Below, piece after piece: positions 13,277-24,733 of a stretch of 56,883 bases of DNA. The first letter of the stretch is position 1, and each line of letters starts with the position of its first letter. A program made the position numbers and the translations under genes. The notes under the pieces were generated by a model. It had not been told where the DNA came from, did not search any database, and was given only the letters and a program-made list of their open reading frames with translations. Source of the stretch: Proteromonas lacertae. Its lineage: Eukaryota > Sar > Bigyra > Opalinata > Proteromonadidae. Location of the stretch: assembly GCA_002245135.1 (NCBI GenBank), contig NGBS01000040.1, positions 1 to 56,883 on the forward strand, given 5' to 3'.

Positions 13277-14267
13277 CAGGGTTGTATAAATCGGTCATGA
13301 CCGACGGAGAAAACCGATCGGTCGTAGGTCAATAAATAAATGTTGACCGACACCAGGTTGTAGTAACTATTAGCTGACCTCCTCCTAAACATGTGATATT
13401 AATAATATTATCTAACTGTACATATTGAATTCAAGCTCTATATATCATTCTATAAAATACCGAATTAACCGTCGGTCGATGCGCTTTTTTCTTTCTTCAT
13501 AATTGAATCTAACCTTACCAATGAGTTATTTTATTGTGTTATATATGTAATATAAAGTATAGAATGATTATAAAAATTTGAAAGAAAAAATGGCAAACTT
13601 TTAGCTTGACATTAATCATTTCTTAAAATTATCATAAATGTATCTAATATAATCTATCATTATATATTCTAGGAGTATAGTTTTACCAATTGGAGCGGTT
13701 TGTGAAGCTATTGCCTTAAAAGAGGCAAATATGCTTAAACATCTTAATTTTAACTTTTACAAAACCTTTTGGTATAATATGTTAAAGATAAAAAGCCTTG
13801 ATAAATGCATTTGCAGTAAAAAGAAAGAGATTAATTATACCAAATGAAGTACAAGAATATTTGCATTATGATATTCATTACAACATCTTCAGAGCCAGAA
13901 AGAATATTTTTAGAGGTTGGACAAATAAGTAACTTATCCAAATCAAATTTATCATGTGATAGATTACAAATGAAACTAATGATTAGTAGAAATAAATTAG
14001 AACATAATTATATAAAATACCTAATTATTGTTGAGTATTAAATTGTAATTCTTTATAAAAAGTTAAAAATTATTTAATTGAATTGAAAATATATGAATCA
14101 AGTATTAAAATATATTATAAGATAGTTTTTATGAAGGGAAAATTAGTATATAATGAATTAAAATAGATTTTATAATATACAGCTTGTAAGGCTTGACCGA
14201 CCGACAGTCAAGGCAAAACCTATAGGTTTTGACCTATCTCCGTCGGTAACCGATAAATACAACCCTG
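13277..14267 (+). mobile_element. hAT DNA transposon, internally decayed, 8-bp target duplication
   Basis: The ends are inverted repeats: CAGGGTTGTATAAATCGGT on the left and, read inward from the right, CAGGGTTGTATTTATCGGT. The direct repeat GTCTACAT flanks both sides (13269-13276 and 14268-14275), the 8-bp duplication expected of hAT elements. Inside, 13844-14041 still encodes TTSSEPERIFLEVGQIS, the C-terminal hAT dimerisation motif (TSSxxERxFS.AG), followed by NLSCDRLQMKLMISRN. The remainder of the transposase is missing or unrecognisable. Subterminal regions are dense in GACCGA/CGGTC words, probably transposase-binding sites. Non-autonomous copy, about 991 bp. Confidence 0.85.
13844..14041 (+). 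pseudogene. hAT transposase remnant (dimerisation domain)
   Basis: About 65 codons with the hAT C-terminal dimerisation signature SSEPERIFLEVGQ followed by LSCDRLQMKLMISRNKLE. Family members have the same order T.SxxERxFS.(A)G...R..L......L..L..N. It lies in the expected place, near the right end of the hAT element in which it sits. The catalytic part is not recognisable, so this copy could not move itself. Confidence 0.7.
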
Positions 14268-14284
14268 GTCTACATATGTTTTTT

Positions 14285-14600
14285 TGTTTTATTAATTATT
14301 TTAAAGTTGAGCTAGGCAAAGGACTTCCTTTTATGTTTTGTCACAAAGTACCTAATGCACAATAATCACCTTCTGGACATAATAAACTTTCTTTCTTCTA
14401 CAATTATTAATCCATTCTTACATAAGGTGAAGATCAACCATGATATGGACATATCTTACAAAAGTTACATTCTGCACAAAATCTATTAGAAATACCATGA
14501 GTATCAAGTCGAAAAGTACTAGTGGATATGCAGTTGGTAATACTGAACCGCTTGGACAATAATAACCTGAACTACATTCACCTGATGGTTGACCTGCAGT
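14285..14600 (-). pseudogene. relic of a Cys-rich (GCC2/GCC3-like) surface protein
   Basis: On the minus strand this stretch reads AGQPSGECSSGYYCPSGSVL and, further along, LLCPEGDYCALGTL. The CxxGYYCPxGS pattern is typical of the repeated Cys-rich domains of extracellular proteins in protists. Several stops interrupt it, so it is a remnant. It lies between two pieces of the same hAT family, and a similar relic occurs at 39.17-39.48 kb, suggesting that both were carried to the subtelomere by duplication. Confidence 0.45.
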
Positions 14601-14859
14601 AACTATTAGCTAATATAACGAATAATCATCTAGCTTTACTATTAAATTTTAGAGGAGTTAGAAGAATATAGCTCATAAAAAGATGTTTAAGGTCGAAGTA
14701 GTATCCTATATTTTATAGTAATTTATATGCTACAAATAGCAACAAGGAATAAAGTAGATTTTAATACATTTAGCTTGATATGTTTGACCAACAGAAGGTC
14801 AAGACCAAACCGATAGTTTCAACCACATATCCATATGCAGACCGACTTATACAACCCTG
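14598..14859 (+). mobile_element. partial second copy of the hAT family (right end)
   Basis: Shares the internal word GTAACTATTAGCT with the copy at 13277-14267 and ends in the same terminus, ACTTATACAACCCTG, preceded by GACC/GGTC subterminal words. The left end is missing, so no target duplication can be read. Confidence 0.65.
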
Positions 14860-14929
14860 ATTGTAATTGTATTTAATTATTTTCACTCATATTTTATCCC
14901 ATTTTATATCTAACAAACTTTAATAATGA

Positions 14930-16440
14930 TTTAATATTGCCACTCTTGTAGCAAATATTACCCAAAGAGATATACTCCAGTTTGGAATAAATACTTTCTT
15001 CTATATTCAGCTATTGCATTTTGAGCAATTGTGCCTTAATCTTGACATAATGAAATACTAAATAGTTTCTTAGATACATTTTATCAGCTAATTTCAATAA
15101 TTCATTCATTGGAGCAGCATCTGGAGATAATATGAAGATTAATGGAGCACAACAGTTAGAATCATTATAACAAGCCATTAAATCACTACTTGGAATTTCA
15201 ATGAATTTTCTACCATTAATTCATCAATTTCTGTGATTGGATCACTACTGAAATAAATAGCTTCCCTTTTTTCTAATTCCTTCTAAAATCGAACTATAAA
15301 CTTCTCCATTCCTTGAATCTTTGATAAACCAATTATTTCATTCCAACTTTTATCACTTAACCATTTTGGTTCTTTGGTTACTGGATTGGATTCTTCTAAT
15401 GTCAAAGCAGTATTACCTGTTAATAAATATCTAAAGGCAGCTGGATCTAATTCATTATTGATTAACAATATCTTTGTACATAATAAGAACGAGAATAATA
15501 ACTTATCTTTTTCAAATAAAGATCGACATACATTCTCATCTAATATATAAGTGAATGTATTATTCAAACTATTCAATCGATCTTTGATTTTATTAGTTCT
15601 TACAGCTTTATCAATTGATAATAAGAATAGAATAATATACCAATCCAATGAATATTGGTTTAATACCAGTTAAATCAGAAATACAGAAGAATAAAGCTGA
15701 TGCTCTTTCTGCCACTGGAATATAACTTGTTCGAACATGGGATATTTGTTGTTGTGTTGCTTTGGCACTCTTTACAGCTACCATAATCTCATTGGAGGTT
15801 TGCTTGGATTTGGCTAAAGTATCAATCAACTTTTCATCTTCTAATATATCACCTTCAGATGAAGCTAATAAATGTAAAATTTGATCTTCTATATCTTTCA
15901 ATGTCTTTTTATATTCGGCATCTTTCATTACCAACTCTACTCTTCTTTCTTTTAATTTTCTTTATTCTTTTCCTACTAATATACCTAATAATTGATCTTG
16001 TAAACCTTCTTGAGTTGTCATAAAGTTCAATAAATTCACTTTTACACAAGTTTCAGGTGGATAATGTGGATTTCTTAATCTTGTTGTTATATATAATCGA
16101 TTTTTTTCATCATAATTTACTGTATTATCATCTAACGATTAGCTTGTCCTTGAGGATCTATCATAAATGGCCATCTATTTGAATTTCTTAATATTATGCC
16201 ATTCTCTTATGGCTATTACATCTCCTAATATAACAACTAATGAATAACTTGTAAACTAGCTCAATAATCAGTCCATCGACTAGTTTTTCTAAATCTTCTT
16301 TCTTTTTTATTATGGTTTCTAATTCTTCTTATAAGGGTTGTACTTGATCAACTAATTCTTTCAATTCTACTTGTTTAATGGCTAATTGACCTTCAGCTTT
16401 TGCTTTTGTAGCTTGAGCTTTTTCTAAGGTTTATCTCTTT
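14930..16440 (-). pseudogene. axonemal dynein heavy chain, C-terminal-half fragment
   Basis: Dynein heavy chains are the motors of cilia. Reading on the minus strand from 16440 the order is: coiled-coil stalk (ATKAKAEGQLAIKQVELKEL), LLGDVIAIREW, RLYITTRLRNPHYPPETCVK, LLNFMTTQEGLQDQLLGIL, SEGDILEDEKLIDTLAKSK, YIPVAERASALFFCISDL (AAA5-type region), NVCRSLFEKDKLLFSFLL, WLSDKSWNEI and CAPLIFILSPDAAPM (AAA6 region). These are signature blocks of the family in correct order. The frame is broken several times and neither the N-terminal motor domains nor the C-terminus is here. A full gene would exceed 12 kb; this is a ~1.5-kb dead fragment. It implies a ciliated ancestry. Confidence 0.85.
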
Positions 16441-16780
16441 GGTACTATTACTTTCTTAATATCATAATATCTCTTGTTATTAATATAAATAGTTATTTAA
16501 ACAAATCATCTGATTATGAAACTATTTACAATATCATAAATCCAATACTATAACACATTGATTGACTAATTATTTCTTTAAAATTCTTTATATTTATAAT
16601 ACATAAACAAAATGAATGTTTGAAAAAAGATTTGATTGAATGGCTTGATTTGATTTGATGAAACGGACAAAAACATTTAGTTATAATCCTTTTTGTTTAT
16701 ATCTCATCAGTAATCACTTTTACGACTATTATTATAGTATATATTTATTAATTGATTAAATAGGTGACGGTTTAATCTAT
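16441..16780. other. spacer and presumed promoter of NTPase copy 2
   Basis: AT-rich, without a recognisable gene. It separates the dynein relic from the NTPase start at 16781. I see no clear CCAAT cluster like the one upstream of copy 3. Confidence 0.4.
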
Positions 16781-19700
16781 ATGGGTTTACTAGGTAGTAA
16801 AGAAAGTATGTTATATGAAAAGGTTAGCAAAGAGAAAGGAAGAATGAAGTGTATAGATAATCCAACAAGCTTCATATACCAACAAGAAATTTCTAACAAT
16901 GTTTATGTTGTTGAGTATAGAATTATAAAGATAAAAGAAGAAATGTTCTTAGGGTATTCAGAAGGATGTAATGAGAAGAAAAATAGCGTGGCTGTATTAA
17001 CCAATAATTGTGTTAAATATGGTGAAAAAAAATATAAATGTGAAGGTCTATTATGTGATGGAGAAGTATATGAAGTAGAATACAATATGTATGAAAAGAA
17101 AATATCAATAAAAAAGAAAAGAAGTGAAAATATAGCAAGTATATATGTGAATGATATGCCAAATACTATATATCCATTATTTTCATTGCTTGATAAAAAT
17201 GATGAGATTAAAATCGAGAAATGTTATAGAAAAGATGTTGTAAAGAGAGTAAGACCACCAAGTGATGTTGGTAGAATAATAAAAAGACAAAAAACTGAAG
17301 ATATATCTGAGAATGGTGTTTATGCTGAATTGTATGAGAAGAATGATGAGAGTAGTTTTGATCAACCACCAAGTGTAAGTTCAAAACCAGTTCCACCACT
17401 TCTTTCTTCTGCTAAGAATCATCCTCAAGTTGAAGATAGAAGCAGCTGCAAAGAAGGAAATTATGAAGATATGATTAGTATGATATACAAAAGGGCAAAA
17501 AGTTTACAGTTAAGTGAGGATGAATTACTGGATATTATAAGTCGTTTACGTCTAGATAGTGATAAAGGTGGTGATAGAAGTGATGCATTATTCTCAAACA
17601 ATACAAATATTCCAATTTCTTTTCCATTAGCAGGTATTGCTATAAATGAAGAAGATGCTTTCATCAGAATAGTAAATTCTTTAAAATTAAATGTAGATAA
17701 TGGTATAGAGTTGTTAGAGTTTGATGAATCTGTAAATGTATTTCAATTCCCAAGAAAGAGAATTCTTATTAGAGAATGTTATAAACAAATGTTTAGACAT
17801 ATTTGTTTATTATTATCAAAAAATCCTCGACAAAATATAACAATAGAAGGACAACCAGGTATAGGAAAGACTTCCTTCATTTATGCATTATTATACTTTT
17901 TAAAGACAAATTTATGTAAAGAATATACTGAAGAGCAGAAGAATTACTTAAAGATTCAAGGATATACACATGAAATGGCTGTTATGGATGAAATAATAAG
18001 AAAATATGATAAAGAAAATGAACCAAGAATAAGAAAATTGAATGAAGAAATCGAAAATTTAACAAAAGAAAACAATAAAAAGAATATAAATGAAAATGAT
18101 ATTACAGAAGTAAACAATATTATTTGTAAAGATTTGAAAAGTATAACAGAAGATACATTTGGATATGATAAATTCATTAATGAGAATAAAACTGAATGTG
18201 ATAACATTATGAATAGTTTGAATAACGATAACAATAGAGTTATAAAACATTGTAATGGTAAGATTATACAAAAATTGAACGAAATTATAGAATTATTATT
18301 ACCATCAGGAAGACTTAGTAAATTCCTTTCTTCAAAAGATGTTACCATCGAAGTAAAAAAAATAGATGAATATTGTTGTTACATTATGAATAGAAATGAT
18401 AGACTTAATACATTGAAAATAGAACAATACAAGGATATGACATTGGTTGGATATGCCTTGATAAGTATAATATTAGATAAATTAAATGAGATTAATAAAA
18501 TATTATTAGAAAAAGAAGTAAATCAATACAATGTTTATAAACTACGAAAAGAAATAATGATAATTGATGAACTTAATAATACAAAGAATGACATGAAAAG
18601 AAAATTACAAAATATTCAAGACAAGATTAATGAAATAGAGAAGCAAAAAGCAGAAGTAGATAAAGTAAAGGATGATGAATTAGAAACTAGTGAAATAGAA
18701 TTGAAAATTGAATTTAATCATTACATATTTGAAGGTGAATGGAGAAATAGACCTATATATGTGATGAAAGGGAAGAAGAAAGGATTTTATAAGGATGAAA
18801 GAATTTATGAATTTAAATATGATGAGAGTAAAAATGATTACATTCTAGTGAAACGTGAAATGACAATTGAAGATATTGTAAATATAACAGAATCAATAAT
18901 AATAGTTGATACAATTAATTATGAGCAAATTGGGAAAAGAAATGCAATTATCTCAATTAGTTCACCAGATAGTGATAATAATGATTGTTATAATGGTAGT
19001 AAAGAATTATATTTTGATTCATTAGATAATGAAGAAATAGCAGAGTGGTTTAAAGAATGTACAGATGTTAATGTTGGTAATAATATTAGAATTGATGATT
19101 ATGTTAAAAGTGAAGAATTTGAAAGTATTCGTGATAGATATGGTAGTATCCCCAGACAGATTTATTTTGATTATTTATATAAAGAAAATTATGATGGTAA
19201 AGATTATTAAAAATATTATCAACAATTAATGAATAGTGTAGTTGGTACAACAGGATTTAATGAATTTCTGAATCTATATTCAAATAGAGAGAATTTAAAA
19301 AGTAAACCATTATCCAATATATTATTAAAATATGATATGAAATTAGAATGGGATTATGATTTAAGAGATTATATATTGAAACCAAAAGAGAATTTAAAAT
19401 TCATATCTGATGATATTGAAAAATATATTATTTCCAGATTATATCCACCAAATAATGAGATAGAGTATAAGAGTATAAGAAATAGTTATACACCTCTAAA
19501 TAAGAAACCTATCAATGAAAAAACTGAAAATGATAAAAATATGGAAAAGATATGTCTAAAACAAATAATATCATACAAATTGAGTAAAGGAGATATTCTA
19601 TTAACTAAAGGAGATTCCAATTTCAAATATAATACTGATAAACAATTACCAGGTCATTTTCCTGTTGATGGTTTACATTCTGTTTATCATATATTGGATG

Positions 19701-21160
19701 AAAATAATGTGTTTGATTTAATAATGAATGGAGTGTTTATAAAAATAGTATTAAATGATGAGACATTAGATGATGAAACAAAAATTAAGCAATCAATAAA
19801 AGTATGAAATTATATATTTATAGTTAAATAGCAATACAGTTTAACGAAAAGTGGTAGATTTCAATATGCTATAATAAGAAACGAAGACAGAATTGAATCT
19901 TATCATCATATTACTATTTCATCTCCAAAAGATCCACCACCACAACCATCACCAACAATAGAAGATTTAGAAGTTGATGATAATAGTAATTCTGAATTGG
20001 AAGAATTAATGAAAAGATATAATATAAATGTGGGAAATATAAAACTTCCATTTCCATTATTTCATATCAAAAAAGAAGATGAAAATGAAATAGAAATATT
20101 TGCAAATAATAATGAATTGTTTTTGATGAGAAAATGTTATAATGAGATGTTGAGAATAATTGATGAAGGTTTTAAGAACAATAAAAATAGATCAAAACCA
20201 CATCAAAAGACATATTTAATGCTTGGCAATAAAGGAATTGGTAAAACAGTATTAGCAGATGTTATAATTGAACATATTAAAAAGATTTATGAAGGAAGAA
20301 TAAATATAATATATAAATATCAAAATAAAAATCAAACATATGAAAAATATGTTCATACAAGTGAATATACAAATGAATATATTGTTGTTGGTAATGGAGC
20401 AGTAATTGGTGAAGATGATTATCCTGATGCTAAAATGATAATATTATTAGCTAATGGATCTAAAAAGGAGTATAAAACATTTCAAAGTAAAAGATGTCCA
20501 CTTGTGATGTATATACCTCCATTTTCAAAAGAAGAAATAGAAAAAGTAATCCTTATCCAACATCCAAAATACTCTAAAAATTATGAACAACATTATCTGA
20601 AGTTGAAAAATCTTGCAAATGCAGAAGAAATAAAGAAATGTGATGTTGAAAGTTATGTCAATAATATAGCTTATTATAGAAATAATTATGAATATTATGG
20701 TGGACTAATTGGAAATTACTATAATAATGAGAAAAAAATAATTAATTCCATTAATCGTATGGATATTGTAAAAGCTAAAGAAATAATAGAAGGAGTTACT
20801 ATATCATCTCTGTCAAAGTCTGATTATGATTTTGATGATATTTTTATATACAATACATATGAAGGTGATGTTACTAAATCCGATCATCTAATGTTTGTAA
20901 CTGAAACAATAGGGAGAATGGTTATTAATGAATTATATAAAATAACTAAAAAAGATGAATGTATTGCTAGGATAGACTTACTAAATAACACTCCGAATAG
21001 AAGTATGGTTGGACATTTATATGAAGGAATAATATTGTATTTAATGAAACACAGTAAAAATTTTAGAGATAGGATTATTACTGCAATGTGTAAATGTAAT
21101 GAAAAGTTCAATGATATGTATGAAGAAAAAAATAAAATGATTTCCTTTCCTAATATATAA
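16781..21160 (+). CDS. giant Crinkler/RHS-type tandem NTPase, copy 2 (nearly whole)
   Basis: About 1,450 codons in one frame, with a 30-nt intron at 19802-19831 and one apparent break in the middle, so it is either recently dead or needs checking. Parts in order: SPRY-like beta-rich segment (about residues 40-150, ending NTIYPLFSLL); low-complexity Ser/Pro linker; FQFPRKRILIRECYKQMFRH; P-loop EGQPGIGKTSF (about 17845-17880); a long Lys/Glu coiled-coil insertion absent from copy 3; IIIVDTINYE (Walker-B-like) and SISSPDSDNNDC; YGSIPRQIYFDYLY; then a second NTPase with P-loop LGNKGIGKTVLADV (about 20220-20260), VIGEDDYPDAKMII and KTFQSKRCPLVMYIPPF. The GxPGIGKS, SSP...Y and G-IPR order matches the Crinkler-RHS class. 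It lacks the nuclease-like tail of copy 3. Probably an intracellular effector or conflict protein; the role is inferred. Confidence 0.7.
19802..19831 (+). other. inferred 30-nt intron in NTPase copy 2
   Basis: GTATGAAAT ... GTTAAATAG, phase 0. Its removal turns the flanks into QSIK followed by QYSLTKSGRFQYAIIRNED, which aligns without gaps to ESIR followed by EYSEKKEGYFIYCVIQNEA in copy 3, where no intron exists. Confidence 0.8.
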
Positions 21161-22739
21161 TATGTGATGAATAATCAACAGAAGAGAACTTGTTTCAATG
21201 ACATCTAAAAAAAGAGAATTTGTTATTAAGATATGTTAATCTTTATATATTAATTATTGATTGAGTTTGACTGTATTTGTTTGTGTTATTTTATTGTTTC
21301 TATACACCATACTAAAAAGAAATAATAATAAAAGAATCGTTACTATGACTTCGCACAGAGTCCCCCACTGTACTACTATCATAACTCGTACAATCTTAAC
21401 TTCGCAGTTCTGATGGGATGCGGTGCTTTATTGTAGATATGAACGATTCTTATTATTATTTCACTCTTTTTCTTATATATTACTCTCTCTTTTATAATTT
21501 CTTATAAACATTTTAAATCATATTGATAATGTTATATTAAAAGGAAATATACTATATATCAACCTATTCATGTTATTATATAAATATTTATGCTTAATGA
21601 TGATTTAAAGAGAAAATATGAAAAATGATGAAAGAAACGGCTAAATATTTATAAATAGAAAAAGTATTTTTGTGAAATTGATGTGTAAATGATATATTGT
21701 GGTGAATATAAGTGTATAATACTGAAGTATGATGATAATTTTATTTATATAGACAAAGTAAATGAAGAAAGAAACAGATTTCACATCTTTTTCATACTAA
21801 AACAACCCAATTATGTTAAAAATAATTTGTATTTAAAAATGATGTGAATAAGCTATAATTGTGAATTTGTGTAAGATAAAGTGAGTTTAAAGAAATAAAG
21901 ATGTGACATTTGATTAATATGAATGTTATTATTTCGACAGTTAAAGAGAAATTGTAGATACAAAAACAGATTAAGAACTACTCTTTATTTGAAAGTTTCA
22001 AATATCTTAATGTAGAAGAAGATGTAGTAGATTATGCCAAGATGAATATATTATCTCTAGATTTGTATGTATTGTAAAAACAAAAGTAATTATTTGATGA
22101 ATTATTGTTGTGATATTTTTATGTGAAATAGAAGTGTGATTATTTTGTATTTAGATTAAATACTGAGTTGAATAATTAAAAGCAATAGTTATAATTAATA
22201 TTATTGTATGGTTTTATGTTGTTTGATGATGGTTAAAAAGGAGGAGGAAGAAAAAAATAGTTTGAAGATAAATAAATTACCTTTCCTAGCTATATTAAGC
22301 CTTTGTTATATATTTATTTATTTGTGTTATTTTAAGCATTGTGTATAAAGCGTAGAAATATTATAATGATAAAGAAAAAGAATATCTGAAATAATGAATG
22401 ATTAATTGTTTTTATAGAAATATAAAACAACAACAAATATTTTATTCATCAATATATAATAATAATAATTACATCACACACAAAATGTAAACAACATAAA
22501 ATAAATAAAGTATAATAATGAATAAAATTTATCTATATAAAATATTCCAATTCTTAAACCATCTTCCAAATAAACAAATTAATCACTTATATAACTTATA
22601 TAAATATTATTCAAACTAATTTCAATTGCAATTCTGTAAGGATTATTTATATCAACTACTTTTTTTATTCTATTCTTCTTCATCCTTTTTAACCATCATC
22701 GAACAACATAAAAACATATTATAGAATATAAACTATAAC
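21161..22739. repeat. duplicated tail of the surface protein gene plus its 3' flank
   Basis: Starting about 17 bp after the NTPase stop, the sequence repeats the end of the surface protein gene: ACAGAAGAGAACTTGTTTCA at 21178 equals 6504. Downstream the 3' flank words GTGAAATTGATGTGTA and AAAGAAATAAAGATGTGA follow in the same order as at 6.8 kb. The copy is diverged by indels and contains the 5S rRNA gene, which the first copy lacks. Otherwise no gene is seen here. Confidence 0.65.
21332..21451 (-). rRNA. 5S ribosomal RNA
   Basis: The minus strand reads as a complete 120-nt 5S rRNA. The 5' end AAGAATCGTT pairs with the 3' end AACGATTCTT (helix I). In between are the conserved core AAAGCACCGCATCCCATC, then AGAACTGCGAAGTTAAG (helix II/III loop region with the internal promoter A-box area), and GTAGTACAGTGGGGGACTC (helix IV/V, C-box region). 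A short T run follows the 3' end, a normal Pol III stop. Much more GC-rich than its surroundings. A lone copy lying inside a duplicated spacer. Confidence 0.93.
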
Positions 22740-24169
22740 TATACTGGTAATTGAATGTTCTAATTCAAATAATTTTGTGTATTTCTCTTTATACATATTC
22801 CAGATTTTTTGAGTTGTTCTAAAATGCTATTTAATAAAAAATAAATTATATAATTTATAGTTATTTTTTATACTTGAGCTAAAACATCATTCTGTTTCAC
22901 AATTTCTGCCAATTTCTTTGCATATTGATTAGCTCCTTCCATACTTTCATTTGCCTTTTCTCTTAATTCATCTTTCTTAGCTTGAAACTCCTTCAATTCT
23001 TCTCTTATATTTGTATGAGCTAATTGAAACATTTCTAATCTATGTTCCATCCACAATTTATCTTTATAATCTAAAATAATTTTCTTTTTCACTATCTCAC
23101 CATTTCCTAATTCAGATTCATATTCGTATTCTTTTTCATCAGAAACACCGATTAAATCGTATAACATTCCTTGAATTCCTTGTTGAATTCCTTGATTCTT
23201 TCTCTATTAAAATAATAATTTATATATTAATATTTATACAGTGTCTTTACCAATATAATTGAAATCAGGATGATCATGTAAATAAGAATTCATCTAAAAA
23301 ATTATAATATTTATATATACTTTTACTTGAAATTCTTTAGCTACTAATTCTGAAGGATTTTGTTTCTATTTCAATAATATTATATATATATATATATATA
23401 TAGATAGATAGATAATATACACTATATCTTATATGTGGGAACTCTTTAAGCGATAAACACACTGAAACTAATTGATTACTAATTTTACTAATCATATCCT
23501 TTTTCTTAGATTTTATTTCATCAGAATTACCATTTGCAAATAATACAGGTAATACATCTTTATCAGCAAGTGAAAATAGTTGTGGTTCTAATACGATGAA
23601 ATCCATATCAACTACACCCATATCCACTATTTTATCAGTTATTAATTCGTTTTCTTTGATTTTCTTCATCTGCTCATCTGATAAACTGGAGGTGAAGTAT
23701 AAGTATATTCGATCATATAACAAAATTGTTACTGGAACATTCGACATACCACAATAAAGTGATCTAGAATGTAATAATTATAATAATTATTTACATAAAA
23801 TGCACACTTTTCATCACCTGACACTTTAGCATATCTAACACTGAAATCTTTGTTGATCAAATCGATATTCTCATCTGTTGGTCGAACAAAATATATTACA
23901 TCCATTGCAGGTACTTGATCTCTCTCATTTTCTAAAAAGTCAATATCTACAAAAGATAAACAAACTATCATACCTACACATCCACTGTCGAATATTTCAT
24001 ATTTACCATAGACCAATGACACAACTAATCTTGTATGCTCATCCAAAACTAATATAAATCTATCATTTGTTAATTTCTTCTTTAATTCACTTAAAAGTAC
24101 TAATTTGGTATATTCACATATTTTTATACTATTACGAGTAAGATTGTCAAATTGTGATGTAAATTCCAT
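22740..24169 (-). pseudogene. Sec1/Munc18-family (SM) protein, truncated
   Basis: SM proteins clamp syntaxin/SNARE bundles during vesicle fusion. The start at 24169 gives TKLVLLSELKKKL, LVLDEHTRLVVSLVYGKYEI and VIYFVRPTDENIDLINKDF (domain 1), then IYLYFTSSLSDEQMKKIKE, EPQLFSLADKDVLPVLF and LVSVCLSLKEFPHIRY (domain 2), NPSELVAKEFQVK, MLYDLIGVSDEK, KLWMEHRLEMFQLAHTNI and, after a short intron, IWNMYKEKYTKLFELEHSIT. The pieces are joined by inferred introns of about 27-55 nt (one is 22827-22873, 47 nt). The central LDRxxDxVSPxxHxxTYQ segment that should precede MLYDLIGV is missing and the C-terminal third is absent, so this is a truncated, internally deleted copy. About 400 residues against a usual 580-650. 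Confidence 0.75.
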
Positions 24170-24733
24170 TCTCTATTAAAAATCTTTGAGTTTCAAAAAT
24201 TCTATTCGTTTCAGAAATTATCAATTTTCTCATTTAAACAAAAGGGACAGTATAAAATTCAATGATTTTATTATAGAAATGTAATTTGTAAAACTAGAAA
24301 TGTAATTGAGTTGTTAAAAGTGGATTATTGTTGTGATAAAGAAATAACAGGTATAGCTGGTATAAAAAGACACATTGTATGTTGTGATTAATTGATTTTG
24401 ATCTTGTTTATAATATACTTTATACACATACTTCTAATCTACATCATATCAGTTAATATTAAAATTTTAATTTTAACATAATAACAAAAATCACTCTAGA
24501 AAATATAAAGCTTCATCTTGCCATATATCATGAGAAAAATGACATGCAAAAAAATAAAACTAAGCAATTTGATTGGCTATTGTGACATGATTTAATTGGT
24601 TGTTGTTGTGTGATCTTATTGGTTACACGTGGAGCTATTTAATTGGTTATTCATTCAAATACTCATTTCATTTATATTTCATAAATTAGATCTTTAACTG
24701 CAGTTCTTCAAGTTTATATTATTTGGTTGTCAA
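24170..24733. promoter_or_regulatory. intergenic region with a cluster of ATTGG (CCAAT-type) boxes upstream of NTPase copy 3
   Basis: Between the divergent Sec1 relic and the NTPase gene. Four ATTGG motifs in the same direction lie at about 24571-24577 (GATTGGCT), 24594-24602 (AATTGGTTG), 24617-24625 (TATTGGTTA) and 24641-24649 (AATTGGTTA), roughly 23-24 bp apart, ending about 85 bp before the start codon. Regular spacing suggests a promoter array for the NTPase gene; not proven. Confidence 0.45.

Noticed and set aside
17956-18348. 130-codon hydrophobic minus-strand frame in NTPase copy 2.
   Set aside because: Antisense of the Lys/Glu-rich coiled coil, which always reads as Phe/Leu/Ser-rich on the other strand.
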